The notes beneath the pieces were generated by a model. It was not told the DNA's origin. It ran no database searches and was given only the letters and a program-made list of their open reading frames with translations. Positions 1 through 7,441 of a DNA stretch of 64,000 bases are shown one piece after another. Position 1 is the first letter of the stretch; every line of letters begins with the position of its first letter. Origin of the DNA: Maricaulis maris (lineage in GTDB: Bacteria > Pseudomonadota > Alphaproteobacteria > Caulobacterales > Maricaulaceae); NCBI RefSeq assembly GCF_003634045.1, contig NZ_RBIM01000003.1:1-64000 (forward strand), given 5' to 3'. Made by a program: the position numbers and the translations under genes.

Positions 1-499
1 ACCCGATAACCGAAGGACAATCAAATCGCCGCCCCGGCCAAGGAGGGCGGTGTTTAAGCCGCCCCAAGTTTGAAGTCAATCACGTTCTTCAGGGTCTTGC
101 AGAAGCTTTTCAGTAGTCCGAAAACCGGCGAAAAATTCTCTGCCCGGAGCGTGTGTTTGACGCGCCGACCTGACTTAGAAAAACGACAAGACCTCGTATA
201 ATAAGCAAACGACGCTGAACCGCAAGAGGAAAACCGCTGCGGCAGCGCCGGTGTGAGCGGGGTTCTACAGGACGCCGCGCAGGACGCAACCCCCTGATGC
301 GGATATTCCTGCAGTGCGCCGCGGAGCGTCCCGCCATCCCCCTGTCTGGCAAGACATTCCGCCGTGTGCAGAATTTATTTTTCGCCATCGCCAAGGTCAT
401 GCCCGGGCCCGATCAAGGCCGGCTGGCTGGCCTGATGACCGCGCGAGCGGCCCTACCCGGGCAGGCGCCTTGCCTGATTCCACAGACCGGCGCCGCGTG
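1..499. other. Gene-poor left edge
   Basis: No reading frame here has a convincing start, ribosome binding site or recognisable protein. The open frames on both strands are Arg/Pro-rich and look like high-GC chance frames. One AT-rich patch at 170-210 contains a TATAAT hexamer (about 196-201), which would suit a -10 element on the plus strand, but no plus-strand gene follows before 1122. A partial gene cut by the left edge cannot be excluded. Confidence 0.4.
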
Positions 500-928
500 T
501 CAGGAACGGATATAGGCCTGCAGGGCTGCGGTCTCGGCCTCCATGTCGGCAATCTTGGCCTTCACGACATCGCCGATCGAGATAATGCCCAGCAGCGCAT
601 CGCCATCAAAGATGGGAACATGCCGGACCCGGCGCTCGGTCATCAACACCATCAACTCGTTGAGTCCGGCATTGCGCCCGGCGGTGACAAAGGCCTGGGT
701 CAATGCGTGGGCAACCGGCCGGTGCAGGCAGGCCGCGCCGTTGAGCGCCATCTCGCGGACAATGTCACGCTCGGACAGGACCGCGACCGGCCGCCCCTGC
801 CCGTCTTCCACCAGCAAGGCCCCGATCGCGTGCGCGTCCAGCAATCGCGCCGCTTCCTCAAGGGTCGCCATTTCACCGATCGTGATCACGTCACGGCCCT
901 TGCCTCTCAGTATCGCCTCAACAATCAT
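500..928 (-). CDS. CBS-domain pair protein
   Basis: A 142-residue soluble protein made almost entirely of two CBS motifs (a Bateman module). The first covers about residues 5-60 (VITIGEMATLEEAARLL, then GALLVEDGQGRPVAVLSERD) and the second about residues 70-130 (ALTQAFVTAGRNAGLNEL, then RVRHVPIFDGDALLGIISIGD). Such stand-alone proteins usually bind adenine nucleotides and act as energy sensors; the ligand is not visible here. The start at 928 is chosen over an upstream in-frame ATG at 1066 because a GGAGGG ribosome binding site precedes it and the family begins there. The product ends in a short helical tail after the second CBS motif, typical of alphaproteobacterial members. It is transcribed away from the DUF2157 gene. 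Confidence 0.88.
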   Translation of the reverse strand: MIVEAILRGKGRDVITIGEMATLEEAARLLDAHAIGALLVEDGQGRPVAVLSERDIVREMALNGAACLHRPVAHALTQAFVTAGRNAGLNELMVLMTERRVRHVPIFDGDALLGIISIGDVVKAKIADMEAETAALQAYIRS

Positions 929-1121
929 TTTTCGCCCTCCCATCAGGATGAAGTTGCACGATACCACAAAACCGGCTGGCAAGCGCGCCCGCAAACGATC
1001 GCGCCGGACCAACGATGCGCTGATGTGAATCAAGCTTTCGTGGACAGGCGGTCCGGCCTCCGACACCTTCGTAGGGAGGAACCGGCTTGAGGAAGAGCCG
1101 GGACAGTCGGGAGCGCAAGTG

Positions 1122-2417
1122 ATGGGTTACAGGCACCGCCTGACACGGGATCTCGACCGCTGGATCGCGGCCGGCCTGATCGAGACGGACAATCGCGACG
1201 CCATTCTCGACACGGTCGGGCCCCGGATCGGAGGTGCAACGGCGCTGGGCGCGTTGACCGTGCTCGGCGCGGTCCTGCTCGGCCTGTCAGCCTTGAGTTT
1301 TGTCGGCGCCAATTGGGAGGCCATCCCGCGCCTGGCGCGTTTCGGCGTTTTGCTGGCGGCGCTGTGGGCCAGCCTGCTGGGCAGCGGCCTAGCCTTCCAA
1401 CGCCAGGCGCCCCGGCTTGGACATGCCCTTGCCGTACTCGGCCTGGCCCTGTTCGGCGCGGCGATCCTGTTGACCGCGCAGACCTTCAACATGACCGCCT
1501 TCCGCAATACCGCCGTGCTGATCTGGGCGGTGGCGGGCGGCGGGCTGGCCTGGCAGCTCGGGTCGCGTCCCGTCCTCATACTGGCGACCGGGCTGGGCGC
1601 CCTGTGGGCCGGGCTGGAAGCGGCCAATCCCTTCGTCGACGGGGCCATCTGGCTCTATTTGCCGGTAGCCACCGCCAGCGCCGTGCTCGCCACCCGGCTG
1701 CGCTCAACGGCGTCGATGCACCTGGTTGCCCTAGCTTTGGTGTTGTTGATTGCCCACGCCTTGTATCTTTGGCAGGCGGCCCATCCAACCGGACACCTGG
1801 CCCTGCAATCCGCCGCCACGCTGGTCTTCGGGACTGTCGCCCTTGCCGCCGCCAGCCTGCGCGACCGCAAGCTGGCCGGCGCTGGTGTCATCGCCGGCTG
1901 GATGACGGTGGTGACCCTGCTGGCCGCCTTCCTGGTCCAGATCCCGCTGGGCGGGCATGCGGCTGACCGCGAGCTTGTGACCGGCGCCTACGCGATGATC
2001 GCCGCCCCGGCCATGATCGCTATTGCCCTGCTGATCCTGTGGCGACGCCTGACCGGGGCCTTGCGCAATTGGGACGCGGCCAGCCTGGTTGCGGTCGGCC
2101 TCGCCATCGCCGCCCTGCCCCTGATTGCCGAGGCTGCGGACGGCTCCATCCTGCTGCGCATGGGCGTCGGCGCGCTGCTCTATGCCGCCTTCACCGCCCT
2201 GATCCTGATCGGCGAACGCCATAACAGCCTGATGGCGCGGGTTTGCGGTGTGTCAGGCTTTGTGCTGCAGACGCTCTACATCTATGCGCAGACCTTCGAG
2301 GGGCTTCTCGATACCGCGCTCTTCTTCTTTGTCGGTGGGCTGATCCTGTTTGCAGCCAGTTTCGCGCTGTGGCGGCTGCGACGGGGCAAGGCCGACGCGA
2401 CAGGCGGTGACGCATGA
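1122..2417 (+). CDS. DUF2157 membrane protein
   Basis: A 431-residue polytopic protein. The N-terminal soluble segment (about residues 1-35, RLTRDLDRWIAAGLIETDNRDAIL cut short here as RDLDRWIAAGLI) is the DUF2157 signature, and it is followed by about a dozen hydrophobic segments with the usual FVGANWEAIPR motif after the second helix. Function is unknown; the family is almost always paired with a GDYXXLXY protein, as here. ATG 1122 is preferred to the adjacent GTG 1119 because GGGAG lies eight bases upstream of it. Its stop codon overlaps the next start (ATGA at 2414), so the two genes are probably translationally coupled. Confidence 0.87.
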   Translation: MGYRHRLTRDLDRWIAAGLIETDNRDAILDTVGPRIGGATALGALTVLGAVLLGLSALSFVGANWEAIPRLARFGVLLAALWASLLGSGLAFQRQAPRLGHALAVLGLALFGAAILLTAQTFNMTAFRNTAVLIWAVAGGGLAWQLGSRPVLILATGLGALWAGLEAANPFVDGAIWLYLPVATASAVLATRLRSTASMHLVALALVLLIAHALYLWQAAHPTGHLALQSAATLVFGTVALAAASLRDRKLAGAGVIAGWMTVVTLLAAFLVQIPLGGHAADRELVTGAYAMIAAPAMIAIALLILWRRLTGALRNWDAASLVAVGLAIAALPLIAEAADGSILLRMGVGALLYAAFTALILIGERHNSLMARVCGVSGFVLQTLYIYAQTFEGLLDTALFFFVGGLILFAASFALWRLRRGKADATGGDA

Positions 2418-3022
2418 GCCGGCCCCGTCCAAATCCACCCCGCATCGGCCCCCTCACCCATGTCGTCCTGATGGCGATCGCCATGACGGTTTTTCTGGTC
2501 ATCATGCTGGTGCGCCACGAACAGGCCCGCGCCAACAGTCCGGAACTGGTGATGGCGGTCGAGGGTTATGACCCGCGGGACATGCTGTTGGGCCACTACG
2601 CGCAGCTGCGCACACCGCTTCACGCGCTCGACCCCGACAGGCTCGATGGTGACAACGCGTTTGAAGCGGGCGAGCCGATTTTCGTGACGCTCGAGATCGG
2701 CGAGGATGGGCTGGCCAGTCCGGTATCGCTCCACCGGGACCATCCCGGCACCGGCCTGGTGGCGACGGGGTATGTTCGCCATGCCGGCGACCGCGTGCGC
2801 GCGCAGTTCAACATCGAGCGCTATTATGCCGGACGCCGCGAAGCGCTGGCGCTTGAAGACCGGTTGCGCGGTGTCAGAACTGATGGCGAGCCGGAAAACG
2901 GGCCGGAAAATGAGCCGGGGAACAGCCAAGTGCGCGTCATCCTCGCCGTGCCCGCATCCGGACATTTGCTGATCAAGGGTTTCGAGATCGACGGGGAACG
3001 GCGGATCGACCGGGTCTGGTGA
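2414..3022 (+). CDS. GDYXXLXY family membrane-anchored protein
   Basis: A 202-residue protein with one N-terminal transmembrane helix (about residues 16-35, VVLMAIAMTVFLVIMLV) and an extracytoplasmic domain. The family motif is present in a variant form, GHYAQLR near residue 60, just after YDPRDMLL. The partner protein is the DUF2157 product encoded immediately upstream with a four-base overlap. No enzymatic function is known for the pair. The stop codon abuts the stop of the convergent rhomboid gene; the two stops share the palindrome TGATCA and leave no intergenic base. Confidence 0.84.
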   Translation: MSRPRPNPPRIGPLTHVVLMAIAMTVFLVIMLVRHEQARANSPELVMAVEGYDPRDMLLGHYAQLRTPLHALDPDRLDGDNAFEAGEPIFVTLEIGEDGLASPVSLHRDHPGTGLVATGYVRHAGDRVRAQFNIERYYAGRREALALEDRLRGVRTDGEPENGPENEPGNSQVRVILAVPASGHLLIKGFEIDGERRIDRVW

Positions 3023-3700
3023 TCAGTCTTCGGCCTCGGCAAAGACGGCGATCACCAGGGGCGTCAGGATCATGCCGCCCAGCGTGCCGCCAATATGGCC
3101 AAGCCAGCTGATCGGGATCGGCATCAGATCGCCAACCAGCCCGATCACGATATTGATCGCGATCCACGGCAAGGCGAGCTGCGCCATGCCGCGCCAGCCG
3201 CCCCGGACCCAGCCGGCCGCCGCGATCAGGCCTGACACGGCCGTTGACGCACCGCCCATCTGCACAGGTGGGCCCTGGTGAAAAAAGGCTGCCGCTGCAG
3301 CGCCGGTCACAGCGCAGGCGAAAAACAGAAAGACGAAACCGGCAGACCCGAGCAGCCCCGAGCCCAGCCGTTCACCGACCGCCCGTCCGGCTCCGACCAG
3401 AACGGCCAGGTTGATGGCAATGTGGGCCAGGCCGAAATGGATATAGGCGTGCAGCAGGAGCGGTGCGACGGGGCCCAAGGGTTGCGCCGGCAAGCGGGCA
3501 CCGCGCTCGGCCGCGATGAAGACACCGGCCTCGAACATCCAGCGCTGAAATTCTGGCAAAACCTGACCGGCGAGCGAGACGCCGACAATGCTGAGCGCGA
3601 TCACCAGCACCGCTGGCGGCATGGCATTGAAGACCGGCGCCTTCGGCGGAGGCGCCGCATTCCACGCCCCCCCGGACTCGTCCCGCTGCGGCACACTCAT
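3023..3700 (-). CDS. Rhomboid family intramembrane serine protease
   Basis: A 225-residue polytopic membrane protein with about six hydrophobic helices. The rhomboid core is visible: HFGLAHIAINL in the second core helix, the nucleophile motif GGASTAVSGL (Ser of G-x-S), and the general-base His in WLGHIGGTLGG near the C terminus. These imply an active serine-histidine dyad that cuts transmembrane substrates within the bilayer; the substrate is unknown. Start 3700 is chosen because GGGAGTCGGGACG precedes it, whereas the in-frame ATG at 3730 has no ribosome binding site. The short cytoplasmic N terminus is Pro-rich. The gene is divergent from the holdfast operon. Confidence 0.88.
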   Translation of the reverse strand: MSVPQRDESGGAWNAAPPPKAPVFNAMPPAVLVIALSIVGVSLAGQVLPEFQRWMFEAGVFIAAERGARLPAQPLGPVAPLLLHAYIHFGLAHIAINLAVLVGAGRAVGERLGSGLLGSAGFVFLFFACAVTGAAAAAFFHQGPPVQMGGASTAVSGLIAAAGWVRGGWRGMAQLALPWIAINIVIGLVGDLMPIPISWLGHIGGTLGGMILTPLVIAVFAEAED

Positions 3701-3799
3701 CGTCCCGACTCCCGTATCCAAGTGGCCCATTCAGGCAATCATGCGGTCAGGGCGACACGATTCCCCCTGTAGGGGAACGTATTTAGGGCAACACCCCCT

Positions 3800-3816
3800 T
3801 TGGCATGCCCGTTGCA
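3800..3816 (+). promoter_or_regulatory. Sigma-54 (RpoN) promoter of the hfa operon
   Basis: TGGCATG-CCCG-TTGCA matches the -24/-12 consensus TGGCAcg-N4-TTGCa at all but one position. The invariant GG (3802-3803) and GC (3814-3815) are separated by exactly ten bases. It ends about 40 bp before the hfaA start and points into it, so transcription should begin near 3827. A short inverted repeat, TTCCCC-CTGTA-GGGGAA (about 3761-3777), lies upstream and could be an activator site. Sigma-54 control requires an enhancer-binding activator, which is not encoded in this window. Confidence 0.8.
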
Positions 3817-3856
3817 ACCCGTGACACAGAATTCGCGTCTAAAAGGACATGACACA

Positions 3857-4288
3857 ATGAACACGCGCAGCTTCACCACCCTCGCCGGTGCCGCTTTTGC
3901 CCTCGCAGCCCTCTCTGCTGCGGCCCAGGCACAAACGGCAGAGACGACGGCCGGTTGGGAGCAGCCCTATGGCGGTACATCGGCCCAGGCGAGCCAGCCC
4001 TGGTCGGGTGCCAGCGCCAGCGCCGGAGCGGCGGCCCGCTCAAGCGCCGGCAATCGCGTGATCATTGACGGAATCATCCAGACCGGTGTCGGGGTTTCCA
4101 CCCGGACCGGCCTGTTTGGCAGTGGCGGCGTCGGCGCAAACGCCTCCGCTATCGGCAACCAGCTCAATGTCAATGTGAGCGGCCAATGGAACACGGTCAT
4201 CGTGAATTCCACCCAAATCAATAATGGCGACATCAACGCCAGCGCAACGGCCCAAGGCGATGAGAGTACGGACAATGACCAAGACTAA
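3857..4288 (+). CDS. hfaA: Holdfast attachment protein HfaA
   Basis: A 143-residue secreted protein with a signal peptide (residues 1-24, ending AAAQAQ). The mature part is rich in Ala, Ser and Asn and ends with the unit AIGNQLNVNVSGQWNT followed by VNSTQINNGDINASA, a curlin-like pattern of alternating hydrophobic and Asn/Gln residues. Function is taken from the Caulobacter HfaA family: with HfaB and HfaD it anchors the adhesive holdfast polysaccharide to the outer surface at the cell pole. AAAGGA lies eight bases before the ATG. The stop codon overlaps hfaB by 14 bases. It is first in the operon, behind the sigma-54 promoter. Confidence 0.85.
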   Translation: MNTRSFTTLAGAAFALAALSAAAQAQTAETTAGWEQPYGGTSAQASQPWSGASASAGAAARSSAGNRVIIDGIIQTGVGVSTRTGLFGSGGVGANASAIGNQLNVNVSGQWNTVIVNSTQINNGDINASATAQGDESTDNDQD

Positions 4289-5279
4289 GCTTTTGATGGC
4301 GACACTCGTCAGCGCGCTGGCGCTGACCGGTTGCGCCACCACGGCCCGCACTGGCGGCGCCGACGGCAATTATGCGACGCCGATTGGCGGCGCCCCTGTC
4401 ACGGCCAACCCGACGCCCTATTCCGAGGCGTTGGTCTGCCTGGCCAATTACGCCCGCGAGCATAATCTGCAATCGCCGCGCATCGCGGTCGGGCGCTTGG
4501 CCGACTATACCGGCCGCGCCTCACTGGAAGGCGGCGCTGCCGTCACCCAGGGCGCGTCCCTGATGGCGATCTCAGCCTTTGCCAAGGCCGGTGTGCGCCT
4601 GGTGGAGCGTTTTGATACATCGGTGTCCGAGCTGGAACTGCGCTATGCCAACAATTCGCTGATCGGCGATAATGGCAGCCAGCGCCAGATCCTCGCGGCC
4701 TCGCTACCGGGCTCCGACTATCACCTGGTCGGCGGCATTACCGAGCTCAACTACAATATCCGCTCCTCCGGCATCGACGTGCTGGGCGGTGATCGCATCG
4801 ACAGTGATCCGACCGGCGTCTTCAACCGCCGCATGTGGGTAATGAATATCGGCCTCGACCTGCGCCTCAACGAGACGCGCACGATGGAGACCGTCGACGT
4901 CATCTCCTACCAGAAGCAGATCATCGGCCGCGAAATCTCGGCCGGCGTCTTTGCCTTCTGGGATGATGCGGTGATCGACATTTCCGGTGGCGGACGTTCG
5001 CTCGAGCCGGTCCAGCTGGCCGTGCGCTCGGTGATCGAGCGCGCCGTCCTGGAAATCTCGGCACAAATGTACGGCGTCGATCCGGCCGCCGCCTGCCACT
5101 ATGCCGATCCGATCGGCGGCAGCACGGGCGGCCACACCAATGTCACCGGCGGCGTCAACGCCGCCAACACCTACGGTCAACGGGAGACCTCCAATGTCCA
5201 AGCGCGCAGCAATGTTGATCGCGGGCATGAGCGCCGCGACGATCACGTGCGCACCTATCTTCGCGGACGATACGACTGA
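4275..5279 (+). CDS. hfaB: Holdfast anchoring lipoprotein HfaB (CsgG family)
   Basis: A 334-residue outer-membrane lipoprotein. The signal peptide ends in the lipobox LTGC (Cys about residue 20). The middle holds the CsgG/HfaB domain: IAVGRLADYTGR, a stretch GAAVTQGASLMAISAF, VGGITELNYN and QIIGREISAGVFAFW. CsgG forms the curli secretion pore in E. coli; by homology HfaB should secrete HfaA and HfaD and be the base of the holdfast anchor. The C-terminal 50 residues are polar, Asn- and Arg-rich and look disordered. The start is inside the end of hfaA and the end overlaps the hfaD start by 86 bases, which supports coupled translation. Confidence 0.88.
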   Translation: MTKTKLLMATLVSALALTGCATTARTGGADGNYATPIGGAPVTANPTPYSEALVCLANYAREHNLQSPRIAVGRLADYTGRASLEGGAAVTQGASLMAISAFAKAGVRLVERFDTSVSELELRYANNSLIGDNGSQRQILAASLPGSDYHLVGGITELNYNIRSSGIDVLGGDRIDSDPTGVFNRRMWVMNIGLDLRLNETRTMETVDVISYQKQIIGREISAGVFAFWDDAVIDISGGGRSLEPVQLAVRSVIERAVLEISAQMYGVDPAAACHYADPIGGSTGGHTNVTGGVNAANTYGQRETSNVQARSNVDRGHERRDDHVRTYLRGRYD

Positions 5280-6432
5280 GATCCTCAACGGCCAGGTCAA
5301 TCTGGACGCCGCGATCTCGGTCGTGACGGAAGGTGAGACCGAACAGGCCGATGCCGCCTCCATGTCTGCCATCGGCGCCGCCAATGCGCTGACCGTAGAC
5401 GTTGTCGAGCGACATGACATCCAGTCCGACCAGACCTTCTCCGGCTCGGTCGATGCCCGCGCGGAAACGCGTGCCACGATTATTGACGGCGCTGCCATCA
5501 CCACCGCTTCGGCGATGGGCAATTCGGCCAGCGTGATCAATGACAATGGCATGGACGCGGCGATCAACCAGACGGCGCTGGACGGCTCGAGCGTCAATGC
5601 GACCGCGCGCCTGGAAGTCGGCAGCTATGCGATCTCCTCGGTCACCTCGGCGACGGCGTCGGCCAATGCCTTCCAAGGCACGACCTATGGCAGCGACACG
5701 TCGCTTGCCCTGCGCCAGGATAGCGGTGCCGATGTGAGCGCCGACGGCTATGTGCTCGCCCCTGATGGCGGGCTGGGCTATGCGGCCACCGTGCTCGGCG
5801 CGGCGAATGGCAATTCGGCGCAGCTGGAGGGCTATCACAATGGCCCGTCGCAAGTCGTTGATGTCGACCAGGACAATCGCGGCGCTGTCACGGCCCGCGC
5901 CCGCACCGATGCCGGTGGAACGGCGCGCACGCAAACCGTGGTCTCTTCAGCGAACGGCAATTCGGTGTGGATGCAGAATGAAAACGGCTATGCCCATATC
6001 CAGGGCGAGCAGGACAATGACGGCGCGGTCACGGCCGAGTCGGAAATCCTGGTCGGCAATTTCGACGCCGACGTGCTGAGCGTGTCGGCCGAGGGTGTCG
6101 GCAATTCCGCCATCCTCTCCAATATCGGCGCTGACGCCTTCATGGGCCTCGACCAGACCAATAATGGCGCCGTCAGCGCGCGCGCCAATCTGGACGGTGA
6201 TGCCGGCGGTTCGGCCCTGGTCTCGGCGACCGTCTTCGGCAATGCTGCGACGACCTATGTCTGTTCGGAATGCCCGGTCACGGCCTGGGGCAATACCAAT
6301 CAGACTAATAATGCCGCGGTCAGTTCGGTCGTAACAGGCCGCATGAATACCGGCGGCGTCCTCTCCGGCGCGGCCACCGCGATCGGCAATTCCGCCACCT
6401 ATCAGACAGTGAACCCGTACACGGGCAACTGA
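5194..6432 (+). CDS. hfaD: Holdfast attachment protein HfaD
   Basis: A 412-residue secreted adhesin-like protein. A signal peptide (about residues 1-25, ending APIFAD) is followed by repeats about 49 residues long, each starting with GNS or GNA and ending with a Q-x-N-x-GAV-x-A type strand. Unit starts fall near bases 5518, 5808, 5955, 6102, 6239 and 6384, with a degenerate one near 5665. The same unit occurs once in HfaA. Such repeats suggest a stacked beta structure. In Caulobacter HfaD is a surface component of the holdfast anchor. The start is supported by GGAGA ten bases upstream, inside the hfaB coding sequence in another frame. A strong terminator follows. Confidence 0.84.
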   Translation: MSKRAAMLIAGMSAATITCAPIFADDTTEILNGQVNLDAAISVVTEGETEQADAASMSAIGAANALTVDVVERHDIQSDQTFSGSVDARAETRATIIDGAAITTASAMGNSASVINDNGMDAAINQTALDGSSVNATARLEVGSYAISSVTSATASANAFQGTTYGSDTSLALRQDSGADVSADGYVLAPDGGLGYAATVLGAANGNSAQLEGYHNGPSQVVDVDQDNRGAVTARARTDAGGTARTQTVVSSANGNSVWMQNENGYAHIQGEQDNDGAVTAESEILVGNFDADVLSVSAEGVGNSAILSNIGADAFMGLDQTNNGAVSARANLDGDAGGSALVSATVFGNAATTYVCSECPVTAWGNTNQTNNAAVSSVVTGRMNTGGVLSGAATAIGNSATYQTVNPYTGN

Positions 6433-6460
6433 AGAAATCCCATAGCCTTGGGAAAACCTG

Positions 6461-6495
6461 GCCCCGGTCGCGTGTTGTGCGACCGGGGCTTTTTT
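6461..6495 (+). terminator. Intrinsic terminator of hfaABD
   Basis: A perfect 11-bp stem (GCCCCGGTCGC paired with its complement) with a 7-base loop is followed by six T residues, 29 bases after the hfaD stop. Confidence 0.92.
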
Positions 6496-6561
6496 CTGGC
6501 TTGAAGGGCGGCCCGCCGATGATCCAGTTCGGCGATCCAGTCCAGTGACCCTGTCCGGTGA

Positions 6562-6927
6562 TCAGTTGGCGATGAGTTCGAACGCCCCTTCGGCGGGGCC
6601 GTCGATGGTCGTGTTGCAACTCTCCTCATCGATGCCAGCATCGAACGGACAGGCAAACCCGTCTGTTTCGATGAAACGGATAATCAGCTCGCCACCATCC
6701 GGCACGTCATAGGTACACGCAGCACTGAGCGCGTCGTCCATACGGATGGAGTCATACGCCGAGGCTCGCGCCCGGGCGCGGCGGTTGGCGTTGCCATCAG
6801 TCGTCGTGATTGCGCATTCCATGGTGCCACGTCCGATGATCCGGATATTGATATCGGCCCCGGCAGGCTCGACGCTCGCACCAGCCTGCAGGGCCGCCAG
6901 AGCTGCGATAATTCCCGAAATTACCAT
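6562..6927 (-). CDS. Small secreted protein of unknown function
   Basis: A 121-residue protein with a short signal peptide (MVISGIIAALAALQAGA). The mature part has four Cys residues (at MECAITT, SAACTY, FACPF and ESCNT), consistent with two disulphides in the periplasm. I do not recognise the family. The ATG is preceded by GGGAGG seven bases upstream. The gene lies directly downstream of, and in the same direction as, the ArsR-type regulator, but the gap carries a second copy of the operator found before the regulator. It is therefore likely repressed independently by that regulator. Confidence 0.7.
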   Translation of the reverse strand: MVISGIIAALAALQAGASVEPAGADINIRIIGRGTMECAITTTDGNANRRARARASAYDSIRMDDALSAACTYDVPDGGELIIRFIETDGFACPFDAGIDEESCNTTIDGPAEGAFELIAN

Positions 6928-6979
6928 TCATTCCTCCCATTGGTGATGGCGGGAATGAGTATGCCGATGCCAGGAATTA

Positions 6980-7007
6980 GATTCAATGATTCATGTATAA
7001 TTGAATC
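6980..7007 (-). promoter_or_regulatory. ArsR-type operator, copy 1
   Basis: An imperfect palindrome, TTCAAT-N12-ATTGAA, with the centre GATTCATGTATA. It matches the site upstream of the regulator gene at 22 of about 24 positions when that site is read on the opposite strand. It overlaps the regulator's stop codon and lies about 55 bp upstream of the small secreted-protein gene, placing it in that gene's promoter. The size and AT-rich dyad suit an ArsR/SmtB dimer site. Confidence 0.72.
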
Positions 7008-7341
7008 AACAGGGAGTCCGCAAATGCTTGCCCAGCGCATCACAGACCTCGGGATGCCCCTGGCAACAATCAGCGACCAGATAGCCGATCGTGTCCGACA
7101 CGGCGGTCAGATTGATCCGGTAGATGCGTTGCCGTCCCGAGGGTTCGACATCCATCAGCCCGGCCTGGAGGAAGATATTGAGGTGGGCGGACAGGTTGTT
7201 GCGCGATATCTCGACGGCATCAGCGATCTTGCTGGCCGGCATGCCCGCAGGTCCCGCCGACATCACCGTCCGGAACACGCGCAAACGGACATCATGCGCG
7301 AGGGTCGAAAGCCGTGTCGCCGCGTCGTGGTCATTCATCAT
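7006..7341 (-). CDS. ArsR/SmtB family transcriptional regulator
   Basis: A 111-residue winged-helix repressor. The family core is clear: LSTLAHDVRLRVFRTVMSAG, then the recognition helix SRNNLSAHLNIFLQAGLM, then the wing SGRQRIYRI. Two Cys in DCC near residue 93 plus later Cys (EVCDAL and the C-terminal TPC) could be metal or thiol ligands, but the classical ELCVCDL box of ArsR is absent, so the inducer is unknown. ATG 7341 and ATG 7338 are both possible. The gene is divergent from the porin gene at 7442 and its own promoter carries the operator at 7350-7374, so autorepression is likely. Confidence 0.87.
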   Translation of the reverse strand: MMNDHDAATRLSTLAHDVRLRVFRTVMSAGPAGMPASKIADAVEISRNNLSAHLNIFLQAGLMDVEPSGRQRIYRINLTAVSDTIGYLVADCCQGHPEVCDALGKHLRTPC

Positions 7342-7349
7342 ATTGTCAC

Positions 7350-7374
7350 TTCAATTATTCTTGAATCATTGAAC
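7350..7374 (-). promoter_or_regulatory. ArsR-type operator, copy 2
   Basis: On the minus strand the sequence starts GTTCAATGATTCA and ends ATAATTGAA, almost the same as the copy at 6980. It lies 9 bp upstream of the regulator's ATG and about 70 bp upstream of the divergent porin gene, so a bound repressor could affect either direction. Confidence 0.74.
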
Positions 7375-7441
7375 CGGGCACGCTAAGCGGCGAGCGCCTG
7401 TGGTGCAATCATCCAATCTTGCGTGAAAATCGGGAAGAGTC

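Noticed and set aside
314-1090. 258-codon plus-strand frame opposite the CBS protein gene
   Set aside because: It is antisense to a clear CBS-domain gene with a good ribosome binding site, has no recognisable domain and is full of His, Arg and Gln as expected for a shadow frame.
5500-6400. Regularly spaced repeats in hfaD considered as a CRISPR-like array
   Set aside because: The period is about 147 bp, in frame and coding for a 49-residue protein repeat; repeats are not conserved at the base level as CRISPR repeats are.
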